Of a DNA stretch of 22,730 nucleotides, positions 12,799 to 20,121 are shown one piece after another. The notes under the pieces were generated by a model. The model was not told the DNA's origin. It made no database searches and was given only the letters and a program-made list of their open reading frames with translations. The DNA lies in the IMG/VR virus record IMGVR_UViG_3300045115_000108, positions 1 through 22,730 of that record. One strand, 5' to 3'. Positions within the stretch are counted from its first letter, which is position 1, and the number at the start of each line of letters is the position of its first letter. The stretch is from a virus. Both the position numbers and the translations under genes were made by a program.

Positions 12799-13041
12799 AT
12801 GAAACAGACTATCACCATGCTCCAGCTTAATGAATTGCCTTCCAAGGCAGTGATATACCTGAAACAGTGGGCACTCAAGCGTCATTACTACGCTGATCTT
12901 TCCATTGGTCAGATGATGGATTTTTTGATAGACCACAAAAACTTTGCTTTTCTTGGAAATTTAGAGCTTATCGATGCTTCAGATTGGTGTGACGAACTCT
13001 GGGAAGAAGTAAAAAATACATTAAAAAAGGAGGCAGCATGA
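12799..13041 (+). CDS. 80-residue hypothetical helical protein
   Basis: ATG 12799 lies 2 nt after the previous stop. The product is helical with an aromatic middle (YLKQWALKRHYYADLSIGQM) and a Trp-rich acidic end (DASDWCDELWEEV). Its last codons hold AAAAAGGAGG, the SD of the Rad52-like gene, and the two overlap as ATGA. A recombination cofactor is possible from position only. Confidence 0.6.
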   Translation: MKQTITMLQLNELPSKAVIYLKQWALKRHYYADLSIGQMMDFLIDHKNFAFLGNLELIDASDWCDELWEEVKNTLKKEAA

Positions 13042-14036
13042 GTGACGAAGAAACGCGGTCTTTGACGAAAATTGAAACCAACATCCAGAGATTGTTTAAG
13101 ACTAAAACGCCCAAGACCGCCATTAAGATGCGGAAGGGTGCAAACGGCATGATGTTTCCTTATGTCCCGATCGATTATGTAGTCAAGGAGCTTGATAATG
13201 CGTTCGGTATCTTTTGGGAATTCCTCGTTGATAACGTGAGGACTACGGGGAAGCAAATCATCGTCCGCGGAAGGCTCGTCATCAAATCACCTAATGGTTT
13301 CTCCATCTCGCGCCCCGGCGTAGGGAGATCGACCATTAAGATGTACCAGGGAACAATCAATCCGGTGGACGAAGGGAATGACGAGAAGGCGGCAACCAGC
13401 GATGCCATCAAAAAGGCTGCATCGCTTTTCGGTATCGCAGCTGACGTATATTACAAGGAAATCGAGAAATATGAGGACGTTCCGGAAGAGATCGATGAGT
13501 CCGAAGAACGGAAACAGAAATCCATGAGCAGGTTTTTTTCGGTCGCCGCGGATCGTGGGTTTGCCGGAGAAGCAGCAAAAACACGGATCAAGGAAGTGTA
13601 TGACGTCAGACACATGGAGGAACTGTCGGCTGACAAAATAGATGCGGCCACCCGGTCTCTTGAGAAATACTACGAAGTGGTAACGCCTGGGGAAGAGCCA
13701 CGGAAAATCGGTCAGATAATGCCCGTTACCGTCAAGAAACCGGAGGAATATCCAGACACTGAATCTGCAGCGTCTTCTTCCGGGAGCGCACTCTCGGAGG
13801 AAGTCAAGCCGGAGGAAGAAGAGGATGGAAAAAGATATTGCTACAATACGGATAAGCATGGGGACGATAAGGTTGTCATCCCTGAGGGTTCCCCATTCAA
13901 AAGTTTTTGCAATCAGGACTGCGAAGATCAATACTGGAAGAAGGGGGCTTATGGAAACGGCAAAGAATCAAAGAAAAAACGATTCGAGGATTTTATCAAA
14001 AACGGCGGGAAGGCCGGTATTAGTGCGACAGGCTAA
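13038..14036 (+). CDS. Rad52/22-like single-strand annealing protein with C-terminal zinc-finger-like module
   Basis: 332 residues, strong SD, ATGA overlap with the gene before. The annealing-protein core is seen at 43-60 (VPIDYVVKELDNAFGIFW) and 115-141 (DEKAATSDAIKKAASLFGIA, DVYYKE), as in Rad52/Rad22-type phage recombinases. Such proteins anneal complementary single strands during replication and end repair. A long acidic linker (about 215-262) is followed by a compact Cys/His module (Cys268, His274, Cys291, Cys295). It ends in a Lys-rich tail. The zinc-finger-like end is unusual for the family and may recruit a partner or DNA. The 3' end overlaps a small ORF in another frame. Confidence 0.82.
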   Translation: MSDEETRSLTKIETNIQRLFKTKTPKTAIKMRKGANGMMFPYVPIDYVVKELDNAFGIFWEFLVDNVRTTGKQIIVRGRLVIKSPNGFSISRPGVGRSTIKMYQGTINPVDEGNDEKAATSDAIKKAASLFGIAADVYYKEIEKYEDVPEEIDESEERKQKSMSRFFSVAADRGFAGEAAKTRIKEVYDVRHMEELSADKIDAATRSLEKYYEVVTPGEEPRKIGQIMPVTVKKPEEYPDTESAASSSGSALSEEVKPEEEEDGKRYCYNTDKHGDDKVVIPEGSPFKSFCNQDCEDQYWKKGAYGNGKESKKKRFEDFIKNGGKAGISATG

Positions 14037-14109
14037 ACTTCCTTCCGGCGCGTATAAGACCGATCCATCGGCGGTTTTTTCCTACTTTGCACGGAAGGGG
14101 AAATCATGA
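13951..14109 (+). CDS. Overlapping 52-residue basic ORF
   Basis: ATG 13951 follows GAAGAAGGGGG. The frame runs past the end of the Rad52-like gene and its stop forms ATGA with the next gene's start, the coupling style used throughout this operon. The product is basic (KNQRKNDSRILSKTAGRPVL) and ends SYFARKGKS. Support is the positional coupling and the 73 bases lying outside the upstream gene. Function unknown; without it there would be a 69-base gap. Confidence 0.5.
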   Translation: METAKNQRKNDSRILSKTAGRPVLVRQAKLPSGAYKTDPSAVFSYFARKGKS

Positions 14110-14390
14110 TACGGTTTATTATAGACCACGAACGGCACATCATCATCGGCATGATGATTCTCAATTCCCTGCTCTATTTCGTTTTCGTCGTCCTATCCAA
14201 TGAGTTGACGCCGCTGGGGAAGAAGATTGCTGAACTCGATGAGGAAATAGGACGTCTGAAATCGGAAAACGAATTACTCGAGATAAAAATTGCCAATGAA
14301 GGATCATTGAGGACGATCGGTGAACGGGCCCGGTCGATGGGATTTATTGATGCGGGTCCGGAAAACGTGATATACCTTCCGGATTTATGA
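14106..14390 (+). CDS. FtsL/DivIC-like membrane protein (septum-formation-initiator type)
   Basis: 94 residues with the full bacterial divisome-protein plan: short basic cytoplasmic end, one membrane helix (about 11-31), a leucine-zipper coiled coil (about 38-65, KKIAELDEEIGRLKSENELL), then the conserved post-coil segment SLRTIGERARSMGF (67-80) and a short end with VIYLPD. FtsL and DivIC/FtsB bring this arrangement to the septum and bind FtsQ and FtsW/FtsI. Length matches. It starts by an ATGA overlap and sits between recombination genes. A generic coiled-coil membrane protein is the alternative. If the assignment holds, it may redirect host division. Confidence 0.65.
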   Translation: MIRFIIDHERHIIIGMMILNSLLYFVFVVLSNELTPLGKKIAELDEEIGRLKSENELLEIKIANEGSLRTIGERARSMGFIDAGPENVIYLPDL

Positions 14391-14395
14391 GGGCA

Positions 14396-14503
14396 TTGAC
14401 ACGTCGGCACTACCCGAGTCATTCTAGAAGAAAGGCTCGGTAGTAGGAGCAGCGACAACAAACGTTTCCGTCGCGCCGCCACCGGGTCTTTTTGCTGCCT
14501 GTT
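14396..14503 (+). other. Structured leader of the RusA-like gene
   Basis: TTGACA at 14396 has no good -10. A strong hairpin follows: ACTACC-c-GAG (14410-14419) with CTC-GGTAGT (14437-14445), loop about 17 nt. Then GCGAC/GTCGC pair at about 14452-14475 and GCAGC/GCTGC enclose a CGCGCCGCCACCGGG core. There is no ORF here. Confidence 0.45.
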
Positions 14504-14920
14504 ATGGATATATTTTATGTAGTACCTGTCGGAAAACCACGAATGACAAGATCGGACGCCTGGAATTTGCGTCCTGCTGTCGCTTCCTATTGGCATTATC
14601 GGGATTCCATACGCCTCGCCGCACAAAAAATCCGTTTTCAGCTTAAGAGCTCCATAGACATAGTTTTTCTTCTCCCCATGCCGACGTCCTGGAGCAGGAA
14701 GAAAAAAGACGCGATGCGCGCATTCCCTCACCAGCAGGTCCCGGACACCGATAATCTTCTCAAGGCTTTCTGCGATGCGCTTTCGGATAATGATAGCCAC
14801 ATCTGGAATCAGCGGGGCAGCAAATTCTGGTGGGATGTCGGCGCGATCATCGTCCGGGAGAATACGGATGAGCAGTATTCGATCAAGCCGGAACAGATGG
14901 GGGTGAAAGCGAATGTCTAA
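14504..14920 (+). CDS. rusA: RusA-like Holliday junction resolvase
   Basis: 138 residues from ATG 14504; an in-frame TTG at 14492 is less likely. The N-terminus FYVVPVGKPRMTRSDAW and the core VPDTDNLLKAFCDALSDND (79-97) match RusA, which resolves four-way junctions as a Mg-dependent dimer. Asp81, Asp83 and Lys87 align with the E. coli residues Asp70, Asp72 and Lys76. The third acid, the second Asp of the usual 'LDD' (Asp91 in E. coli), falls in IWNQRG and is not conserved. Asp97 or Asp111 might replace it, or the enzyme may be weakened. Presence beside a Rad52-like gene supports a recombination and packaging-substrate role. Confidence 0.82.
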   Translation: MDIFYVVPVGKPRMTRSDAWNLRPAVASYWHYRDSIRLAAQKIRFQLKSSIDIVFLLPMPTSWSRKKKDAMRAFPHQQVPDTDNLLKAFCDALSDNDSHIWNQRGSKFWWDVGAIIVRENTDEQYSIKPEQMGVKANV

Positions 14921-15188
14921 AAAAAGCGAGTACATCGACATCAGCGAGAGTTCAGCCAAAGTCAGCGCGCTTCAGGTTGATATCATGCTGTTCGTCGATG
15001 TCTGGGTGAAACGGAATAATACGCCGGTTCCGAGGCAGGAAATCGTCAATGTCATGAAGAAGAAGGGAAAAACGAAGGACCAGATAGAACATGCGTTGAA
15101 TCTTCTTCTTCGACTGGGATATGTCCGAAAAGCGGTGACTATTTCCAACAAAACGTCCTATGTTCAGCTTCGCCGGGTCAATATATAA
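14913..15188 (+). CDS. Winged-helix-like DNA-binding protein
   Basis: 91 residues, overlapping the RusA-like gene by 8 bases. The middle (VPRQEIVNVMKKKGKTKDQI, then EHALNLLLRLGYVRKA) and a beta end (NKTSYVQLRRV) fit a winged helix such as MarR/DUF-type phage regulators. It may regulate late genes or act with the resolvase. There is no cofactor or metal motif. Confidence 0.65.
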   Translation: MSKKSEYIDISESSAKVSALQVDIMLFVDVWVKRNNTPVPRQEIVNVMKKKGKTKDQIEHALNLLLRLGYVRKAVTISNKTSYVQLRRVNI

Positions 15189-15214
15189 AAACAGATAGAT
15201 AGAAAGGAGCATAT

Positions 15215-15517
15215 ATGGCAGATCAGAACGTTCCGATAGTGAAAAAGTATTCATTCGAAAAGATAGAGCTTGAGGATCTCACGGAGATCAACCTCGGTAT
15301 CGTTACTTTTAACCGGGCGATTGCCGGGATGCGTGTCAATGAAGAATACGTCCTGAGTATGGCGTATAAGCGCTGCGGTATCGAGGAGACGAGAGAGGGC
15401 TATGACCGGAGCATAATTTATAATTTGAAGGAAAACCGAATTACGGTTACCTGGACGCCGAAACCTCCCGAGAAAAAAGAGGAAAATCCGGTAAGTGGAA
15501 TTGACAAGAAGGAATGA
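15215..15517 (+). CDS. Hypothetical protein upstream of terminase genes
   Basis: 100 residues; ATG 15215 has an excellent AAAGGAG SD. The product is mixed alpha/beta and ends in a Lys/Glu/Pro-rich tail (KPPEKKEENP). Its 3' end contains the TTGACA of the terminase promoter (15501), so it is the last gene of the preceding transcription unit. No family was recognised. Confidence 0.65.
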   Translation: MADQNVPIVKKYSFEKIELEDLTEINLGIVTFNRAIAGMRVNEEYVLSMAYKRCGIEETREGYDRSIIYNLKENRITVTWTPKPPEKKEENPVSGIDKKE

Positions 15518-15530
15518 TAACGGGTACGCT
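15501..15530 (+). promoter_or_regulatory. Promoter (TTGACA-N18-TACGCT) for terminase genes
   Basis: TTGACA 15501-15506, 18-nt spacer, TACGCT 15525-15530. The TSS should lie near 15537 and ATG 15549 follows, so the leader is about 12 nt. A GAGGGGAG sequence lies at 15532-15539. Confidence 0.65.
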
Positions 15531-15548
15531 AGAGGGGAGCCAAACCTT

Positions 15549-16289
15549 ATGAACAATGAGACCGGCACTACTACTCCTCATGTCTTACGCTACGATCCGG
15601 CATTTATCCCTGGAATTCAAAAATACATAACCACGACAGTAAAATCCGGAGGAAAGCCGACGATTATAGGGTTTGCAGAGTCGATCGAAACCACGAAAGA
15701 AACCGTCATCGCCTGGGCGACAAAGAAACTCAAAGATAAAGACGGGAAGGAAACCAAGGAATATGCTCGCCCTGAGTTTCTGGCAGAAATCAGGAAACTC
15801 GATCACATTGAGAAAGGAAAAGAGAATCCGCCGGTTCACCCGGAAGAACCAAAGACGGAGAAGAAAAAAAAGGAAAAGCTTGAGCCGAAGCGGGAATTAT
15901 TCTGTCAATTATATGTAAGCCCGGGGGAATTTTTCGGCAATGGAGTGCAATCGTATATTGAAGCCTATGGGCCGGATCAGCATAAATCGAACTGGTATAA
16001 ATCCGCTTGCGCGTCTGCTTCTGAAATATTAAGCAATCCCAAGGTTTTCAATAGAATTAACGAATTGTTAGAGGATATGGGCATGAATGATGCAAACGCA
16101 GATAAGCAACTGTCGTTTCTTATGAATCAACACGCGGATTTTTCCAGCAAGCTCGGAGCGGTTAAGGAGTACAACAAGCTCAAAAAACGGATCACCGACA
16201 AGATGGATGTAACCAGCGGGGGGAAGCCGGTTTCCGTTTCAACGATTGATTACAATGAAATAGCAAAACGTGTTTCAAAGCATGGATGA
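15549..16289 (+). CDS. terS: Terminase small subunit
   Basis: 246 residues from ATG 15549; the frame also opens at 15495, but that start precedes the promoter's -10. There are two parts. An N-terminal helix-turn-helix-like segment, GGKPTIIGFAESIETTKETV (34-53), is followed by AWATKK. After a Lys/Glu linker (88-111) comes a second core typical of TerS proteins, PKRELFCQLYVSPGEFFGNG (113-132), then VQSYIEAYG (133-141). TerS recognises the packaging site and activates the large subunit. The overlap with the large subunit gene (8 bases) confirms the pairing. It is unusual in carrying both segments. Confidence 0.85.
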   Translation: MNNETGTTTPHVLRYDPAFIPGIQKYITTTVKSGGKPTIIGFAESIETTKETVIAWATKKLKDKDGKETKEYARPEFLAEIRKLDHIEKGKENPPVHPEEPKTEKKKKEKLEPKRELFCQLYVSPGEFFGNGVQSYIEAYGPDQHKSNWYKSACASASEILSNPKVFNRINELLEDMGMNDANADKQLSFLMNQHADFSSKLGAVKEYNKLKKRITDKMDVTSGGKPVSVSTIDYNEIAKRVSKHG

Positions 16290-17646
16290 GCACATTATTC
16301 CCCATAAATTTCTTGCCCGCGATTATCAGATACCGTTTCTTCATGCGGTAAGTCTCGCTATCCAAGGGAAGAGCAAAAAGCGGTTTTTCTATCAGATATG
16401 GCACCGGAGAAGCGGGAAAGATCGAAGCGATATTGCCGATACCGTCCCGCGTAGGCTCATTAAGGACCCCTGTCTGGTTAAATACGTCTATCCTACCCTC
16501 GTCATGGGCCGTGAGAACCTCTGGGACGGCATTGCTGGAGACGGGATGCGGTATCGGGACCATATTCCAGACTTTATCCGTTCCGGAGCACCCAATGAGA
16601 CGCTCATGAAGATTCCCATTGTGGGAAACTCTCTCTTTCAGGTCGGGGGGAGCGACCATCCGGATTCCCTCCGTGGAGGCAATCCGAAGCTCATCGTTTT
16701 TTCCGAGTGGGCAGAACAGGACCCCTATGCCTGGGACGTCGTTGAACCGATTCTTCGGGAGAATGACGGGATTGCCGTGTTCAACACGACGCCCAAGGGG
16801 GACAATCACGCCCGTTCGCTTCTGGAATATGCAAAAACTCAGGGGGACGAATGGTATATTGACCTTCTGACAGCTGAGGACACCGGCGTTTGGACTCCCG
16901 GGCAGCTGGAGGATCTCCGGGACAAGATCGTCAAACGTTTCGAAGCCCAGGGGAGAAGTAGGAGCGAAGCGGAAGCATACTTCGAACAGGAGTATATGTG
17001 TAGCTTCAAATCTCCGGTGATCGGTGCGTATTATGGAGAGGCGATCCGCAGGGCGGAAAAAGAGGGAAGGATTACATTGGTTCCCCATCACGAGGGATTG
17101 TCCGTAGACACCTGGTGGGACTTGGGAATTGATGATTCCATGACCATCTGGTTTAGCCAGACGGTCGGTCAGGAAATCCATTTCATGGATTACTACGAAA
17201 ACTCAGGAGAGGGTCTTGCTCATTATGCTCAGGTCATGCAGCAGAAAGGATACCTTTATGGAAGGAATTATGGTCCTCACGATATCTCCGTCCGGGAGCT
17301 GGGGACCGGAAAGTCCCGTTTGGAGATTGCCAGAAGCCTCGGAATACGATTTGAGGTTGCTCCCATGCTTGATATAGACGATGGGATCAATGCCTGCAGG
17401 ACGATTTTCTCCCAATGCTGGTTTGACAAGGACAAGTGTCATAGGGGAATCAATGCACTCAAGAATTACCGGAAGGAATGGGATGAAAAAAACAAAGTAT
17501 TTCGCAATAAACCGAAGCACGACTGGTCTTCCCATGGAGCGGACGGATTCAGGACATTCGGTGTATGCTATAAACGGAACACGGTGATTCCAAGACAGAC
17601 GGACTTTGGCGGCGTCAATCCTCTCATTCCGGGGACACTCGCGTAA
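16282..17646 (+). CDS. terL: Terminase large subunit
   Basis: 454 residues from ATG 16282; a GTG at 16270 is an alternative. The packaging motor ATPase is seen as a Walker A-like HRRSGKD (41-47, with the RRxGKD variant), Walker B LIVFSEWAEQ (137-146) and coupling motif FNTTPKG (167-173). FEQEYMCSF (234-242) links to an RNase H-like nuclease: Asp280 in WWDLGIDD and a late Asp421 in SHGADGF are the probable metal ligands. It pumps DNA into the prohead and cuts concatemers. Length is typical. It is coupled to the small subunit gene. Confidence 0.95.
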   Translation: MDEHIIPHKFLARDYQIPFLHAVSLAIQGKSKKRFFYQIWHRRSGKDRSDIADTVPRRLIKDPCLVKYVYPTLVMGRENLWDGIAGDGMRYRDHIPDFIRSGAPNETLMKIPIVGNSLFQVGGSDHPDSLRGGNPKLIVFSEWAEQDPYAWDVVEPILRENDGIAVFNTTPKGDNHARSLLEYAKTQGDEWYIDLLTAEDTGVWTPGQLEDLRDKIVKRFEAQGRSRSEAEAYFEQEYMCSFKSPVIGAYYGEAIRRAEKEGRITLVPHHEGLSVDTWWDLGIDDSMTIWFSQTVGQEIHFMDYYENSGEGLAHYAQVMQQKGYLYGRNYGPHDISVRELGTGKSRLEIARSLGIRFEVAPMLDIDDGINACRTIFSQCWFDKDKCHRGINALKNYRKEWDEKNKVFRNKPKHDWSSHGADGFRTFGVCYKRNTVIPRQTDFGGVNPLIPGTLA

Positions 17647-17649
17647 TAC

Positions 17650-17679
17650 TTGCGTTGGCGTACTTTTATCGTTTACTGT
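17650..17679 (+). promoter_or_regulatory. Leaderless-type promoter (TTGCGT-N18-TACTGT) for portal
   Basis: TTGCGT 17650-17655, 18-nt spacer, TACTGT 17674-17679, then exactly 6 nt to ATG 17686, the same geometry as at 8564 and 9564. The -35 is a weaker match. Confidence 0.55.
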
Positions 17680-17685
17680 TGAATC

Positions 17686-19434
17686 ATGGCGGAAGAACCA
17701 CAAGAGATCGAGAAGGATGAGGAACTGGACATGCTGGAGGCAAACCGGCAGGACGGTTTTAACTATCAGGAACGCCGGCACGACGACTGGAAGGAAAATT
17801 ATACGCTCTCCCGGGATAAAGTCATTACAAACCGGCTCATTCAGCGGCAGTCAGTGAACCTCCCTCTTATGAAAACCATGATCCGGACGCTTCTGAAGGA
17901 TGTCGACGACATGCCGATTATCCATTTCGAGAATCTGGACAATAACAAACAGGCGGAGATATTCAAAAACGAATACTGGAAACATATTGGAGAACTCAAT
18001 AAATTTGAGATTCAGGATATTGTCGATAAGCGACAAGTATTTCATTATGGACGAAGTTTCGATCAGTGGCAGGTAATAAACGGTTCGGTCAATATGGAAA
18101 TTACCGACCCGATCGACATCCTGGTTTCCCGATATACCGACCCGACGAATATCCATTCCTCAAGATTTCTGATACACCAGAACATTTTTGTTCCGCTTTC
18201 CAAACTGAAACAGAATCCCAATTATGACAAGGATGAGCTTGCAAAGATAGAGGCGTTTTTTGCAAGCGAACAGGGACTTATCAAACAGGCAAAAAACGTC
18301 GAGTCTCTTGAAGCCAAGAATGAAAAAATGCGAGACATGGGGCTCCTGGACGTCGATCACCCGATCCTCGGGGAGACCTACGTCGAATTGGAACTGCATT
18401 TCCTCTGGAGAGAAGGAGATGAAGGAAGTCAGATTTGGCTATACGTTCTGGCGGAGAACCGGGCGAAACTCATGAAAAAACCGCTTGAGGAAATCATTGG
18501 AAAAACGGTCGATCATTTCTGGCAGACTCATTACCCCTACAATACTTGGGCAGATGATGTAGAGAAACAGGACTTCTGGAGCGATGGCGTCGCGGACATG
18601 GTCCGGACTCCCAATAAGATCCTCAATGCCTGGTTCTCCCAGCTCGTTGAAAATAGGACGCTCAAAAATCTTAACATGAACGTATTTAACTCCAGTATCG
18701 AAGGATATAGTCCGCAGACGTGGGACCCGAAAGCCTGGGGGATGTACGGCATCCCCGTACCGGCAAATCAGACGATCAGGGACGTTTTTATGCCGCTTCC
18801 CGTTGCGGATTTAAGCGAAAGCCTGGATGAAATGAATTTCATCATCGCTATGGTCGAGAAAGCGACCGGTGCCGTCCCGACACAACAGGGAGCCGTCAAC
18901 CAGAGAAGCGTTACACTCGGGGAAGTAAAACTCGCCGTTGCCGAAGCAAAGGAGCGAATCAAAGGAATGAGCAAATTCTATACACAGGTATGGAAAGAAC
19001 GAGGGCTCATGTTCCTCAAGCTAGTTGAGGCTGCGGAAGGAAAACTTGATGCCGTCAAGATCTATAAAAAGGGACTCAATACCGATGATATCTACAGCCG
19101 GGAGATTTCCCCGAAAGACTGGAAAACGCCTCTTGGATACCGCTGTAAAGTCTGGGATCAGGCGGAAAAGAATGAAGAGGATACGCAAAAGCTCGAAAAG
19201 ATCACTGCCGTTTCATCCAATATCCCAGGAAACCTTGAACTTGAGAAAATCAAACAGCGCAAACTCCTGGAGTGGGCAGGACTGACTCCGGACGAGATCA
19301 ATGACATCCTCCAGGCGGAAGAAGAGAAACGACAGCAAATGTTGATGGCTGGTCAAGCGACCCCTGCCACTCTTATGACGCCCGGTCAGCCCATGGGAAC
19401 GCCTCCTGCTCCCGGACCTATGGTTACAACGTAA
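17686..19434 (+). CDS. Portal protein
   Basis: 582 residues, directly after the large terminase, the standard place for the dodecameric portal through which DNA enters and leaves. Typical traits are the N-terminal DWKENYTLSRDKVITNRLIQ (38-57), the beta-rich middle with LVSRYTDPTNIHSSRFLIHQ, a long C-terminal helical zone (SESLDEMNFIIAMVEKATGA) and the Met/Pro-rich end. Length fits a P22/podovirus-like portal. No residue-level signature proves it, so the call rests on size, order and fold-like pattern. The start is fixed by a leaderless-type promoter. Confidence 0.88.
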   Translation: MAEEPQEIEKDEELDMLEANRQDGFNYQERRHDDWKENYTLSRDKVITNRLIQRQSVNLPLMKTMIRTLLKDVDDMPIIHFENLDNNKQAEIFKNEYWKHIGELNKFEIQDIVDKRQVFHYGRSFDQWQVINGSVNMEITDPIDILVSRYTDPTNIHSSRFLIHQNIFVPLSKLKQNPNYDKDELAKIEAFFASEQGLIKQAKNVESLEAKNEKMRDMGLLDVDHPILGETYVELELHFLWREGDEGSQIWLYVLAENRAKLMKKPLEEIIGKTVDHFWQTHYPYNTWADDVEKQDFWSDGVADMVRTPNKILNAWFSQLVENRTLKNLNMNVFNSSIEGYSPQTWDPKAWGMYGIPVPANQTIRDVFMPLPVADLSESLDEMNFIIAMVEKATGAVPTQQGAVNQRSVTLGEVKLAVAEAKERIKGMSKFYTQVWKERGLMFLKLVEAAEGKLDAVKIYKKGLNTDDIYSREISPKDWKTPLGYRCKVWDQAEKNEEDTQKLEKITAVSSNIPGNLELEKIKQRKLLEWAGLTPDEINDILQAEEEKRQQMLMAGQATPATLMTPGQPMGTPPAPGPMVTT

Positions 19435-19435
19435 T

Positions 19436-19747
19436 ATGGCAAACGCAATCGACGAACTACTGGAAAAAATGGGTCTCAAGTATGAGGATTTATCCGTTGC
19501 CGAACGGGAGACATACAACTCCATGCTCGTTGCAGTTCAGAAGAGCGAACTTTCCATCCCGAAGATCAAGGATTTTATTTCCTCACTTAAAACAACGGTA
19601 GAAAACGAATTGACCAAGCCGGATGTCCCGGACCGGCAGGATCTCTTTCTTAAGGCTCGACTTCGAAATCTCATGTTGCTTGATGCGATGCTCTCAACTC
19701 CAGAAAAGGCAAAGCGGGCGCTAGAAGACTCTCTACGGTATCGATAG
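19436..19747 (+). CDS. Small head-region protein
   Basis: 103 residues, starting 1 nt after the portal stop. The product is all-helical and charged (MANAIDELLEKMGLKYEDLS; DFISSLKTTVENELTKPDVP). It could be a connector- or scaffold-associated protein from its position. No family was recognised. Confidence 0.65.
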   Translation: MANAIDELLEKMGLKYEDLSVAERETYNSMLVAVQKSELSIPKIKDFISSLKTTVENELTKPDVPDRQDLFLKARLRNLMLLDAMLSTPEKAKRALEDSLRYR

Positions 19748-19757
19748 GTGGTGATTG

Positions 19758-19904
19758 ATGTGGCACAAGAAACCAATGAAAAATGTCGGCGGTTCGAAAG
19801 GGAAACAGATGATGATGCGCGGCAAAGACATGATGATGAAAGGAAAACACATGATGAAGGAAGGCGAAATGATGATGAAAAAAGGTCAGAAGATGATGCA
19901 CTGA
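19758..19904 (+). CDS. Met-rich heptapeptide-repeat protein
   Basis: ATG 19758 follows a good SD (AGGTGGTGA). The 48-residue product has 17 Met and five near-perfect 7-residue units after the first 14 residues: GKQMMMR, GKDMMMK, GKHMMKE, GEMMMKK, GQKMMH. It is strongly basic. A frame at 19748 that runs on into the next gene is rejected because it lacks an SD and needs a non-ATG start. Met-rich basic repeats can bind DNA, metal or hydrophobic surfaces; here, in the head operon, a minor packaged protein is possible. Unlike its neighbours, the DNA is a run of ATGATG units. Confidence 0.55.
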   Translation: MWHKKPMKNVGGSKGKQMMMRGKDMMMKGKHMMKEGEMMMKKGQKMMH

Positions 19905-19906
19905 GT

Positions 19907-20071
19907 ATGCCATATACGATTCGAAAAGGTACGGGAAAACGCCCGTACAAAATCATCAACAAACAGACGCGCCGTATAGTCGGAACGTCAACGTCACTAG
20001 CGAAAGCGAAAGCAAGCATCGGTCACCGTATGGAGGCAGAAGGAAAGAAACGGAGCAGTCGAAAGCGATAA
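19907..20071 (+). CDS. 54-residue basic protein, possibly DNA-binding
   Basis: ATG 19907 lies 2 nt after the Met-rich gene's stop. The sequence (MPYTIRKGTGKRPYKIINKQ, then a Ser/Lys/Ala-rich stretch SLAKAKASIGHRM and a KKRSSRKR tail) resembles short basic phage head proteins with a Thr/Ser-Lys beta-hairpin motif. Its pI must be very high. It may be packaged with DNA or act as a head regulator. Confidence 0.6.
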   Translation: MPYTIRKGTGKRPYKIINKQTRRIVGTSTSLAKAKASIGHRMEAEGKKRSSRKR

Positions 20072-20083
20072 AAAGTTGGGTGC

Positions 20084-20113
20084 TTGACACGTCGTTCTTT
20101 TACTCTCTACACT
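20084..20113 (+). promoter_or_regulatory. Leaderless-type promoter (TTGACA-N18-TACACT)
   Basis: TTGACA 20084-20089, 18-nt spacer, TACACT 20108-20113, then 8 nt to ATG 20122. It is intergenic between the basic protein and the next head gene. Confidence 0.7.
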
Positions 20114-20121
20114 TTATTTAT

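Noticed and set aside
14396-14425. TTGACA at 14396 as another member of the promoter family
   Set aside because: At 18-nt spacing the -10 would be CATTCT, outside the TA(C/G)N(C/G)T class; the region is better explained as a structured leader.
19748-19906. GTG frame joined to the basic protein at 19907
   Set aside because: It lacks an SD of its own and the DNA is better explained by the Met-rich frame from ATG 19758, which has an SD and a clean 7-residue repeat.
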